NCBI GenBank assembly: GCA_035578905.1
Contig: JAQJVL010000287.1
Span: 243,501 to 307,500, forward strand
Direction of reading: 5' to 3'
From: Stictocephala bisonia
Lineage: Eukaryota > Arthropoda > Insecta > Hemiptera > Membracidae
Length of the DNA: 64,000 nt
This document shows positions 35,222-45,900 of the stretch, one piece after another. The translations under genes were made by a program, and so were the position numbers. The notes under the pieces were generated by a model, which was not told where the DNA came from, did no database searches, and saw only the letters and a program-made list of their open reading frames with translations. How positions within the stretch are numbered: the first letter of the stretch is position 1; every line of letters begins with the position of its first letter.

Positions 35222-35894
35222 ATGAGCAAATTAACGTCAAAAGTATCGTAGGACCGATTGGTACTTCACTTGAATATACGATAGTTCAGAACACTTAATA
35301 ATAACAATATCGTAGCGATCAGACCTACGTTTAAAAATAAATACAAATGCAATTTCTCACCAGATAATGTTTTATAATAACATTTTAAATATGACAAATT
35401 AATAATTGTTAAAATATTACTGTTATCAACAGTTAATATTTACGTGGGAAATCAGGTAAAATAGCCATGGCAGCTAACGTGGTAAAATAAATATATTTAT
35501 GTACATGTGTATAAAATGTATAACACAACTACTAGTAAGTTATTTAAACAATATAGGCAACAATGTTGCCTCATCCAGAAAGAAATTCTTCTAATTTATA
35601 ATATTCTTTTTGGCTGAGGAAGGATTTTAGATGGGGAAGGAAACTCCTTTTATTGGAACAATTGAGCTCCAAACATTTTAGTCTTTTATAAAAGATCACT
35701 CAGCACATAAAGGCTCTCTCTCTCTCTCTGGAAGACAACCAGGTGATGTTTTGGGGTACTCAGATTGTCACCATGACGTGTTGGAAATCTGTGATCAGAC
35801 CCAACAGTTTTTATGTCAGACTGTTCGACAATGGTAGCAGAAATCACCTTATAGATGTAAAGTGAAGAAAGAGTGAGCAAATTTAGTTCCTTAA

Positions 35895-36927
35895 CCTGTT
35901 AACGAGTGAAGCAAAATGATCCCAAACGAGTACGGACGTCTTTGGACGTCTGTGCCCAAATGAGTATGGTCGTCTTTAGACGTCCCTTATATTTATTTTA
36001 AATTTCAACTATAATTAAATGTCGATGTAAGTGTATGAACTTCCATATGATACCCGCATCCTATTGGCCACCAATGGGACTACAGCTGTACTTTAGTCTG
36101 CTGATAGATGACGCTTCAATGCCAGCTGTAGTGTTTCCCTCGCATTTTCGTTGCGCGCCAAATCTGTTTCTCCTCGTGTCTAACCTTATTGCGTTCTGCT
36201 ATATTTACGTTTCGTTCATTTATAGTAGGCCTAATTACATTTGGTATTTTGCCAGTGTGATATTTTGTTTATTGTATTTTGTTACAAAGTAGTTGTATTT
36301 AGTTATTTTCAGCGTTGTACAGTAAAATAGGCCTGTATATTTTCTTTTCCGTGTTGTATTGTAAATATGTTAAAAAGTTTGTTAGTGTTGTACAGTAATT
36401 AGTTAATTTTATTCATCAGTGACTTATTTATTACAATGGACTCTAACAAGCGATATTTAGATCGAAGTGATGATGTTGCACGCCCGGTGAGTGGTGACAA
36501 ACAGGCGCTCCGTCTGTCTGGCCGCCATTTCATGTGACCACTCCCAATGAGAGAGGGTGGAGCCAAAAGAAAACAACGGAAGTGTTTTGTAGGCACTCAT
36601 ACTACACGGAGGGCTTCACAGCGCAAAGACACGGCCTATGAGTGCTCCAAATGTGAAGTTGCACTTTGCATTTACCCATGTTTCGAACAATTTCACACAA
36701 TGGAAAAATTTTAATTTTGCTAATTATAATCACAGTTTCCACCATTTTGATTTGTAAATATTACCATATTGTATCTTAAATTACTAATTTTAATAAAGTA
36801 TAACAGTTTACTAATAATTTTAGAATTTTTTTTTTCGTACTCCCTGGGGTCACTCTAATGGTAAATGCTGCACTCACTAACAGTATGGAAATATGGACGT
36901 CTTAAGACGTCCGCACTCCTCAACAGG
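35895..36927 (+). mobile_element. piggyBac internal-deletion derivative, TTAA flanks
   Basis: TTAA at 35891-35894 and 36928-36931 flank ends CCTGTTAACGAGTG and, complemented, CCTGTTGAGGAGTG. Subterminal GACGTC palindromes occur near both ends (35937-35983 and 36896-36912). It is 1,033 bp. Inside it carries a shortened transposase reading (36436-36714) in which an N-terminal start is joined to a C-terminal zinc-finger domain. It is a non-autonomous derivative made by internal deletion. Confidence 0.82.
36436..36714 (+). pseudogene. piggyBac transposase: N-terminus joined to Cys-rich C-terminus
   Basis: ATG 36436 opens 'MDSNKRYLDRSDDV' and soon reads 'LRLSGRHFM', a stop (TGA at 36535), then 'GGAKRKQRKCFVGTHTTRRA' and 'YECSKCEVALCIYPCFEQFH'. 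The 'L(T/S)GRHF' block and the terminal CxxC...CxxxCF.xxH pattern are those of piggyBac transposase C-termini. The catalytic DDD core is absent, so no transposase activity is possible. Confidence 0.8.
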
Positions 36928-37215
36928 TTAAAAACACCCCTACATGAGCTCATTGGAGAGAGTTCCTTAGTAATACGAACATCTGTCTTCTATTCCAAAA
37001 ATATTGATGCAGCAGAAGAGCCAACCCATTCCTTAACATCATAGGACATTATAGATGAAAAACACCCATGATAAACCAGTAGCATGCTTTTGGTTTCTAA
37101 TAATGAACATAATGTCCTAAGAGCAAAGCTGATTCGACTGAGCTTACCACAGAGTTCAGTCAACCCCAGAAACTTTACCAAGCAATCTTCCGCAACATTT
37201 TTATAATTTAAATTT

Positions 37216-37704
37216 TCAATTACTAAGTAACTCACCGTAAGAAAAGGAAAAAAAAGGAAATCCCACATACACTCGCTCGTCCATACCAAACATACTCACA
37301 ATAAGCTTAATTCCATCCATTCATCCATACACTCACTCTTATGCATACTACACTCGTTTAACAAAGTAATATACTTAATGAGTTAATAGGCTCAATGAGT
37401 TTAAATTGCTTTTTGACCGTGCACGCACAATATATCTGAAAAATAAACTTACTTCCATTACAGACACTCATCAAAGACCTAAAACATTCATTCTTCCATT
37501 CATAATTCAATTTACATTTAAACAGATTAATAAACTATCTCAAAAATATTTTTGAAAATATGAGATCAAACGGTTTTTATAAATTCTAGTTTGAAAGCAC
37601 TTTAAGAAGTAATAAATTTGAAAAATAAGACTAAAAATAGCATAAATGATATTGTATGAAAAAACAATAATAATAATAATAAATTGGATACTGTGAATTG
37701 TTTA
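37216..37704. other. Intron, nothing recognised
   Basis: AT-rich intron with repeated CATTCATCCAT-type words at 37310-37335. No coding signal was seen. Confidence 0.45.
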
Positions 37705-39110
37705 CTGTTTTACCAGTCTCAGTATTTCATCCACCTGATGACATAACGTCCACTATAGCTACTAATAAACATTATATTCTTTCAAAAGAAGTCTTTGAAA
37801 TGATCTTCTTAAGAAGACTAATACCCTATTTAGGCAATAAAAAAACAATTGAATAGCCACCAATATGGATTTTGAAAAAATAGGTCTACAAGTGATGTCA
37901 TATTTGACCTACTGGTCAACTTATATGATAATCTTGATGAAGTAGATGAGCAATTGTGCATATTCTACGATATGACTAAAGCGTTCGACTTACTATCACA
38001 CTCTAAGCTGTTAGAAAAGTTAAAATATATGGGTACAGGTGGCAAACCTCTAAACTGGATAACTACTTATTTAAAGGATTGGGGATTGGGGTACTTATTT
38101 AAAGTTTGTAAGCATTTGCCATTCAAGTCAAGATGGACTAACTCGACACTATCGCTCGTCATTCTCTCCTCCTATCAACACCAGAGTGTCTGAGGGTTCT
38201 AACCAAGGCCCTGTACCGTTCCTTTTCTATGTAAATGATTTACCTGACTATAACTACGGGTAATATCTGGCTATTTGCGGATGATGTCAGCCACTGGATT
38301 CAAGATCAGAATGAACTACTACTTACGAATAAGGCACAAGAGGGACTAAATGAGGTGAGCAGCTGGTGTGAAGAAAACAAATTCCTTTTAAACAAAGGAA
38401 AAACCAAGGCGCTTACATTTTACAGCCGAAGGAAGCCTGATAATACCCCCTTACAGTCTTCAAGGCTCAAGCACAAGTATGATGGTACTGTCAGATACTT
38501 AGGCATAACCATCAGCGATGACCTCAGGTGGCAACAACACATTGAAAAGATGACAGCAAGACTTATAGCTGTGTGCTACATGGTGAGACAACTGCAAAAC
38601 CTTGTTGATAAAGACATACTTATGAAAGTGTATTTTGGATGTTTTCAAAGTCTTATGTCGTATGAATATTATTCTGGGATGGCCCAACGTATACTTCTTC
38701 TGCAGAAGCGTGTTGTCAATTATGCTCCATACCTGGCCCATTGTAAGTCCAGGGTTCTTACCATGCCAGCTCTCCTTATTCTTGAGGCTACTCTGATGGC
38801 CAAAAAGAAGCCAGAAATCTTCAGTCAAAATAGGAATGTGCACAGTTGTAGACATATACACATTCAGCAAATATCATCCAGTTTGGCAAAAACCGGCCCA
38901 AGATGCTAAGATATTTAATAAAATTCCAGCTGAAATAAAAATAATTGATTATGTAAACCTCCTCAAGACAAAATTGAAAGAATTCCTTCTCAAGAGAAAG
39001 GCCTTACTATTTCTGGGAGGAATTGTTTAATGAGTGAGAAATGGGCCAACCAAATGACAACCACAGCACATCAGTGCTTCCAGTGGGAGACTATTAAGTT
39101 AGTAAGTAAG
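37705..39110 (+). pseudogene. Non-LTR retrotransposon RT, plus strand, degenerate
   Basis: On the plus strand: 'NSHQYGF' with a stop and 'KNRSTSDVIFDLLVNLYDNL' (37850-37930), the palm motif 'IFYDMTKAFDLLSHSKLLEK', 'NQGPVPFLFYVND' and 'IWLFADDVSHW' (38265; the YADD box as FADD). Then 'VRYLGITISDDLRWQQHI', 'YFGCFQSLMSYEYYSGM' and 'LLQKRVVNYAP'. The C-terminal 'YHPVWQKPAQDAKIFNKIPA' runs to 39030. Several frameshifts are present. The 3' end shows AAGTTAGTAAGTAAGT. Confidence 0.82.
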
Positions 39111-39119
39111 TATCAAGCA

Positions 39120-39485
39120 CTTACATCATTAATATAAATCAGAAAGAATTAAGGTCCAAAAATACTGACCTAAGGAACTCCACAGCTAAGCTCTGTACAA
39201 TCAGATCGGATTCCAACCTTTTCAACAAATTGTTTTCTATTTGACAAGTCAGCCTTTAACCATTGAAGGGAGATATCATGAACTCCATATTTTTCCAACT
39301 TATAATAATAATACTATGGTTTGACTTGACAATAGCTTTTGAAAGATCGCAAAAAACGCCAAAGGTCTCCTCTCGTTCGTCCAAGCTACTTAAGATTTTG
39401 TTGGTAAAAGTCAATGATGGCATCAGTTGTAGATTCATTTCTCTAATACTTTTGATACTGAACAGAGCAGGGATATTGTGCAGTA
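39120..39485 (-). pseudogene. LINE RT fragment in opposite orientation
   Basis: In mixed minus-strand frames it reads 'ESTTDAIIDFY', 'VFCDLSKAIVKSNHSII', 'KYGVHDISLQWLKADLSNRK' and 'DCTELSCGVP', corresponding to RT palm and thumb blocks. It directly follows the plus-strand LINE end at 39110, so two LINE scraps lie back to back. Confidence 0.65.
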
Positions 39486-39639
39486 ATTAAGGAAAACACA
39501 GAAAGAAAAGGACTCATTAAAAAGGTAAATCAATTAATCTAAAATGCACTTAAAGATGATTTTGAGAAGGAAACTTGAGATTCAACATATGAGATTAATT
39601 AGGGTTACAGTTTATTGTGATTCAAGAACAGGTTACTTT

Positions 39640-40180
39640 ACGCTATTTGAGTTGCAAATGTGCTATGGTCTGACATCTACATAGTGTGGGGGTTCTCATC
39701 TACATAGGATATTGCTTTTTCAAAAAAATGTAATCAGAATATGGCTGAACTGGGCTTTTGAGACTCCTGCAGAGGGTTATTTAAGGGACTGAAGCTACAG
39801 ACAGTAGCCAACCTGTATATCAGTGAGGAGATAATAACGTCCAATTCTCGAAGACTCATCATAACACTAGGAACAGAGTTAAATATGGACATCACCTGAC
39901 TGCCTATGAAAAGAAACCTTCCTGCATTGGGGCTAGACTATTCAATATTCTTTCACTAATGCTGAAAGAAAAAAAACTACAGGAATTTTAAGAAGCTCTT
40001 GTTGACTGGCTGTTGGAGGTAGAGTTCTACTCTGTTGATGAATGTCTGCAGATGGGAAGACCTTCTCATTGATGACCATGTACCTCAAACAAAAAATATC
40101 ATTTGTCCTTGTCATATTGCATCGCTCTATGTCAAACCGTTCAACCACAGGAGATTACAGTCGGGTGGTGTGAAACACCC
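39640..40180 (+). pseudogene. LINE C-terminal fragment, plus strand
   Basis: It reads 'DSCRGLFKGLKLQTVANLYI', then in another frame 'HNTRNRVKYGHHLTAYEKK' and 'IGARLFNILSLMLKE', then 'KLQEFKKLLLTGC'. This is the standard order of the jockey/CR1-group C-terminus. Frameshifts interrupt it. The 3' end lies just before the TTAA of the next element. Confidence 0.7.
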
Positions 40181-40994
40181 TGTATAGATAGCATCATGAA
40201 AAATAAAAATAATAAATGAAAAAAACAATAACTAATAAATACATACTTTTATTTATTAACCCTTTGAGTGCCGGAAACAAAATTATGAAAAATCGCTCAA
40301 AGGTGCCAGGTCAATTTTCATAGGAATGTCTGAAAATGCCAGGTATGTTTTAGACAAAAGGTAAGCGTTTACTAAAAAAAATATTTTTTAGTTTTCAAGA
40401 TATTTTCTTCTTTGTTTTATTAAATTGTGTCTAATTAACCCTTCTAAATACTTAAAGAGCCAAAATATAAATTTATCCACTAAACATAAAAAATGTAACT
40501 TACAAAAAATTTTTTCTGTAATTTTTTTCACTTTATTACATGTTGGAAAAAAATATAGGGCCAGTTAGTAGTTTACTTTTAGAAACTACACTATTTTGTC
40601 TGTAAAACAAAGACAACATTTTATTAATAATAATGAAAAATAAATTTTTTTATAGACCTAAGAAAACGCTGCATTTTTTAAAAACACTTTGTCCAGATCT
40701 TCTTCATAAATAACTCTAGCAAGTGTTCTATCACTCAAAGGACTGTGCTAGTCATTCATATTAGGCTGTACATTAACATTATTGATTCAAAAAGCACTAC
40801 TATAAATAAATAAACAAACACAAAATAAACGCAACCAGAAGTGCAAGTGTAAGCAAACGTCAGCTGTGACAAAGTAAACAACATTGTGAGCCATCTTAGC
40901 ATCTGGAGAGTTTAAGCGCACGCCACATCCTGCCAAATAACAACACTGTATTATCAATTGTTGAGCGTACTATATGAAATGTATATTTCCTTAA

Positions 40995-41591
40995 CCCTTT
41001 GCACTGGAAAGGCCACTGGCAGGGGCCAGTTCCCATTCCTAGACAACTCGTATTAGTTGCCGTTCGAACTATCCTCGCATGTCACACGGCTACTGTGCGT
41101 GGCCACGCCACCGTCTGGTGCTATGCGTCAGCCATGTCGTCTGCCAGTTGTCACTGGGTTGGAATTGTTTTGTTGACACTCTGCTGATATGGCATTATGG
41201 ACATTTAAAACCCCATTTAATTTACATAACTTTTGTTTTAATGATAACTAAAACTACGTTGTACCACAATAACAGTTTAAGAGAAATGAAAGAGTATTTG
41301 TGAGTTTGTTTAGAGTAAGTCTCAGATATTATCTGATTGTAAGTCATCATTTCCCTCGATATTCACTAAATAATACAATGCTACCGTAACTGAAACTAAA
41401 ACACTAATATATAAATAATAATAAATTTTGAAAAATGAACGGCTATTTTAGTACTTTGACGACTGATTTGATGTGGCCTTGCGATCTGGGAGGACATTTA
41501 CAACAACAAAAATTACAAGCTGTCACAGAAATGGCTGTGGCCATACGAACCCAGAGGACATTTCTTAAAGAGCCCTCTCGAGCGCAAAGGG
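40995..41591. mobile_element. Nested piggyBac-like MITE, TTAA flanks
   Basis: TTAA at 40991-40994 and 41592-41595 flank CCCTTTGCACTGG on the left and, complemented, CCCTTTGCGCTCGAGAGGG on the right. It is 597 bp and noticeably more GC-rich near the left end, with a palindromic GGCCACTGGCAGGGGCCAG. It lies inside the related element 40260-42044. Confidence 0.78.
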
Positions 41592-41673
41592 TTAAAGTGC
41601 ATTTCTTTCTGAACATTTTGATATAAAATAAACTGCGAATGCTTCAAAATTACAGTAACGAGGTTTACTTTCT

Positions 41674-41992
41674 TACATTCTTACATATGAGACGCCAACA
41701 TAACGTTGTTGGTATTTTAAGGCGAATATGAATGATTATATGAGTGTGGATGAGTGTAGTCTGGTTACTAACTGAGTTCAACTGTTCCTCAGAAAGGGCA
41801 ATTTATTAATAGCCAAACAGCCAGGGCAACTAAGGGACCTACAGCTTTACGTGGAATCCGAACCAGGTAGTGCTGGTCTGATTTTCAGCTGATTGACAAG
41901 CCTGATACTCAGTCATCTCCCCCACACAACATCCGCACAATGATGAAGTATTTGTGCTACCCCAGACTTCTCTAGTAGTGTCCATGTGAGTC
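41674..41992 (-). repeat. SINE, truncated, nearly identical to 27574 copy
   Basis: It shares the tail CTTACATTCTTACATATGAG and the body through 'ACACAACATCCGCACAATGA', then is truncated near 41990. High identity with the copy 14 kb upstream suggests recent retroposition. Confidence 0.7.
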
Positions 41993-42215
41993 CATATTGT
42001 ACTTTTCGCGACGTCCATATGTACGGACGCTGGCACTCAAAGGGCTAAAAATAACATACTTCCCTGATAAGGGTTGACCAATAAACAAAGAATAATAAAT
42101 ACATTTTTAAATATAAATAGAGATTAAAAGAAAGTAACATCATATCAGATATTGTCAAAAAACAGGAAAAGCCAACAAATTTAATAACAACTGTTCTTTC
42201 TCTTTCATATTTCAG

Positions 42216-42310
42216 TGCTTTGCTAACTTATCTCAATGGAGAGAGCTGAATAATACCTTGAAAACAAACAAACTGAAGAATAATTTGGATAATATCTGGG
42301 ATAATGACTG
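42216..42310 (+). CDS. PRKDC: DNA-PKcs exon h (FAT region)
   Basis: The acceptor is TTTCATATTTCAG and the donor ACTG|GTATGT. It is 31 codons plus two bases. 'CFANLSQWRELNNTLKTNK' and 'NNLDNIWDNDW' align with human 'CYNHLAEWKSL...' and 'PDLNKIWSEPF'. It is too short for a long open frame. It ends with TG, completed by G of exon i. The 65-bp array lies 630 bases downstream. Confidence 0.9.
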
Positions 42311-42928
42311 GTATGTAGACTTTGAATACTTAATACTATGATATGCATTGCTGAATAATTGTTTATTGTCATTAATATATTTTTACATGGTTTTATTTTA
42401 TTTTTAAATTTGCTCACGTACCATTATATCTTAGCAGTTCTTCTCATGGAAAACCTAATTAGGTGTGTACTTTAGCTCTTTTTTGAGGTAGAGAGCATGG
42501 GCGGATTTAAGTTGTGATCTTTGGGGTTGCAAACATACAAGAGTCTGAGGTACAGTAAAACCACTTTCAACTGAAATACAGTAGAATTACAGCCTAATGT
42601 TGCGGCAAGTACAGCTGTATACGATAAAATCTGTTGTTCCATACTCGTCAGATTGTTGGTGCACATACAAGCTAAAAATAATGAAAGCTTTTTGCAGTAT
42701 TGATAAAGTAGATGTGGTGATTAACAGATTAAAAATTTGGACCACCACATCAACCAAATAGTAGTATACAAATATAATTTTGGAAAACAATAAATTACAA
42801 AAACTGAAATGTCTTTCAGCACAAATTAAATACTATACAAGTATAAAAAGTACTTGACTCTTTTGTGAATCCCTCTGATCGGTAAACGTGGTTTAAAGAT
42901 ATTGACCAACCTAATATTTATTCATATA
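42311..42928. other. Intron before the 65-bp array, nothing recognised
   Basis: AT-rich intron. The last bases, ATACTAGCTAAACACGGCC, resemble the head of the interspersed repeats at 26265 and 56553. Confidence 0.5.
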
Positions 42929-45900
42929 CTAGCTAAACACGGCCAAGCTTTGCTGTGGCTTAGTCTGATATTAACTATTAGTTGTTATTTTTATATTGCA
43001 GACCCATCCACGCTTTGCTGTTGCTTAGTCTGATATTAACTATTAGTTGTTATTTTTATATTGCAGACCCATCCACGCTTTGCTGTGGCTTAGTCTCATA
43101 TTAACTATTAGTTGTTATTTTTATATTGCAGACCCATCCACGCTTTGCTGTGGCTTAGTCTCATATTAACTATTAGTTGTTATTTTTATATTGCAGACCC
43201 ATCCACGCTTTGCTGTGGCTTAGTCTGATATTAACTATTAGTTGTTATTTTTATATTGCAGACCCATCCACGCTTTGCTGTTGCTTAGTCTGATATTAAC
43301 TATTAGTTGTTATTTTTATATTGCAGACCCAGCCACACTTTGCTGTGGCTTAGTCTGATATTAACTATTAGTTGTTATTTTTATATTGCAGACCCAGCCA
43401 CACTTTGCTGTGGCTTAGTCTGATATTAACTATTAGTTGTTATTTTTATATTGCAGACCCAGCCACACTTTGCTGTTGCTTAGTCTGATATTAACTATTA
43501 GTTGTTATTTTTATATTGCAGACCCAGCCACGCTTTGCTGTTGCTTAGTCTGATATTAACTATTAGTTGTTATTTTTATATTGCAGACCCAGCCACACTT
43601 TGCTGTTGCTTAGTCTGATATTAACTATTAGTTGTTATTTTTATATTGCAGACCCAGCCACACTTTGCTGTTGCTTAGTCTCATATTAACTATTAGTTGT
43701 TATTTTTATATTGCAGACCCATCCACGCTTTGCTGTTGCTTAGTCTGATATTAACTATTAGTTGTTATTTTTATATTGCAGACCCAGCCACACTTTGCTG
43801 TGGCTTAGTCTCATATTAACTATTAGTTGTTATTTTTATATTGCAGACCCATCCACACTTTGCTGTGGCTTAGTCTCATATTAACTATTAGTTGTTATTT
43901 TTATATTGCAGACCCATCCACGCTTTGCTGTTGCTTAGTCTGATATTAACTATTAGTTGTTATTTTTATATTGCAGACCCAGCCACACTTTGCTGTGGCT
44001 TAGTCTCATATTAACTATTAGTTGTTATTTTTATATTGCAGACCCAGCCACACTTTGCTGTTGCTTAGTCTGATATTAACTATTAGTTGTTATTTTTATA
44101 TTGCAGACCCAGCCACGCTTTGCTGTGGCTTAGTCTGATATTAACTATTAGTTGTTATTTTTATATTGCAGACCCAGCCACACTTTGCTGTGGCTTAGTC
44201 TGATATTAACTATTAGTTGTTATTTTTATATTGCAGACCCATCCACACTTTGCTGTGGCTTAGTCTCATATTAACTATTAGTTGTTATTTTTATATTGCA
44301 GACCCATCCACGCTTTGCTGTTGCTTAGTCTGATATTAACTATTAGTTGTTATTTTTATATTGCAGACCCATCCACACTTTGCTGTTGCTTAGTCTCATA
44401 TTAACTATTAGTTGTTATTTTTATATTGCAGACCCATCCACGCTTTGCTGTTGCTTAGTCTGATATTAACTATTAGTTGTTATTTTTATATTGCAGACCC
44501 AGCCACACTTTGCTGTGGCTTAGTCTCATATTAACTATTAGTTGTTATTTTTATATTGCAGACCCATCCACACTTTGCTGTGGCTTAGTCTCATATTAAC
44601 TATTAGTTGTTATTTTTATATTGCAGACCCATCCACACTTTGCTGTTGCTTAGTCTCATATTAACTATTAGTTGTTATTTTTATATTGCAGATCCAGCCA
44701 CACTTTGCTGTTGCTTAGTCTGATATTAACTATTAGTTGTTATTTTTATATTGCAGACCCAGCCACACTTTGCTGTTGCTTAGTCTCATATTAACTATTA
44801 GTTGTTATTTTTATATTGCAGACCCATCCACGCTTTGCTGTGGCTTAGTCTCATATTAACTATTAGTTGTTATTTTTATATTGCAGACCCATCCACACTT
44901 TGCTGTGGCTTAGTCTCATATTAACTATTAGTTGTTATTTTTATATTGCAGACCCATCCACACTTTGCTGTTGCTTAGTCTCATATTAACTATTAGTTGT
45001 TATTTTTATATTGCAGACCCATCCACGCTTTGCTGTTGCTTAGTCTCATATTAACTATTAGTTGTTATTTTTATATTGCAGACCCATCCACGCTTTGCTG
45101 TTGCTTAGTCTCATATTAACTATTAGTTGTTATTTTTATATTGCAGACCCAGCCACGCTTTGCTGTGGCTTAGTCTGATATTAACTATTAGTCGTTATTT
45201 TTATATTGCAGACCCAGCCACGCTTTGCTGTGGCTTAGTCTCATATTAACTATTAGTTGTTATTTTTATATTGCAGACCCATCCACGCTTTGCTGTTGCT
45301 TAGTCTCATATTAACTATTAGTTGTTATTTTTATATTGCAGACCCATCCACGCTTTGCTGTTGCTTAGTCTCATATTAACTATTAGTTGTTATTTTTATA
45401 TTGCAGACCCAGCCACGCTTTGCTGTGGCTTAGTCTGATATTAACTATTAGTCGTTATTTTTATATTGCAGACCCAGCCACGCTTTGCTGTGGCTTAGTC
45501 TCATATTAACTATTAGTTGTTATTTTTATATTGCAGACCCATCCACACTTTGCTGTTGCTTAGTCTCATATTAACTATTAGTTGTTATTTTTATATTGCA
45601 GACCCATCCACGCTTTGCTGTTGCTTAGTCTCATATTAACTATTAGTTGTTATTTTTATATTGCAGACCCATCCACGCTTTGCTGTTGCTTAGTCTCATA
45701 TTAACTATTAGTTGTTATTTTTATATTGCAGACCCAGCCACGCTTTGCTGTGGCTTAGTCTGATATTAACTATTAGTCGTTATTTTTATATTGCAGACCC
45801 ATCCACGCTTTGCTGTTGCTTAGTCTCATATTAACTATTAGTTGTTATTTTTATATTGCAGACCCAGCCACGCTTTGCTGTGGCTTAGTCTGATATTAAC

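Larger units (their letters stand above)
35580..37215 (-). pseudogene. LINE RT C-terminus, interrupted by a piggyBac-like element
   Basis: The upstream part on the minus strand (37215-36932) reads 'VAEDCLVKFLGLTELCGKLS', 'LLVYHGCFSSIMSYDVKEW' and 'VRITKELSPMSSCRGVF'. The downstream part (35890-35686) reads 'KELNLLTLSSLYIYKVI', then 'RHGDNLSTPKHHLVVFQRE'. These are the two halves of a jockey/CR1-group C-terminus. The TTAA-flanked element at 35895-36927 sits exactly between them. A small deletion removed part of the segment between 'KFLGL' and 'LCGKL'. Outer limits are approximate. Confidence 0.75.
40260..42044. mobile_element. piggyBac-like element hosting two nested insertions
   Basis: TTAA at 40256-40259 is followed by CCCTTTGAGTGCCGG. 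The right end, complemented, reads CCCTTTGAGTGCCAGCGTCC and is followed by CTAA, one base off TTAA (42045-42048). It spans 1.79 kb, of which 40995-41591 is a second TTAA element and 41674-41992 a SINE. Without these it is about 0.86 kb. No transposase is seen. Confidence 0.72.
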
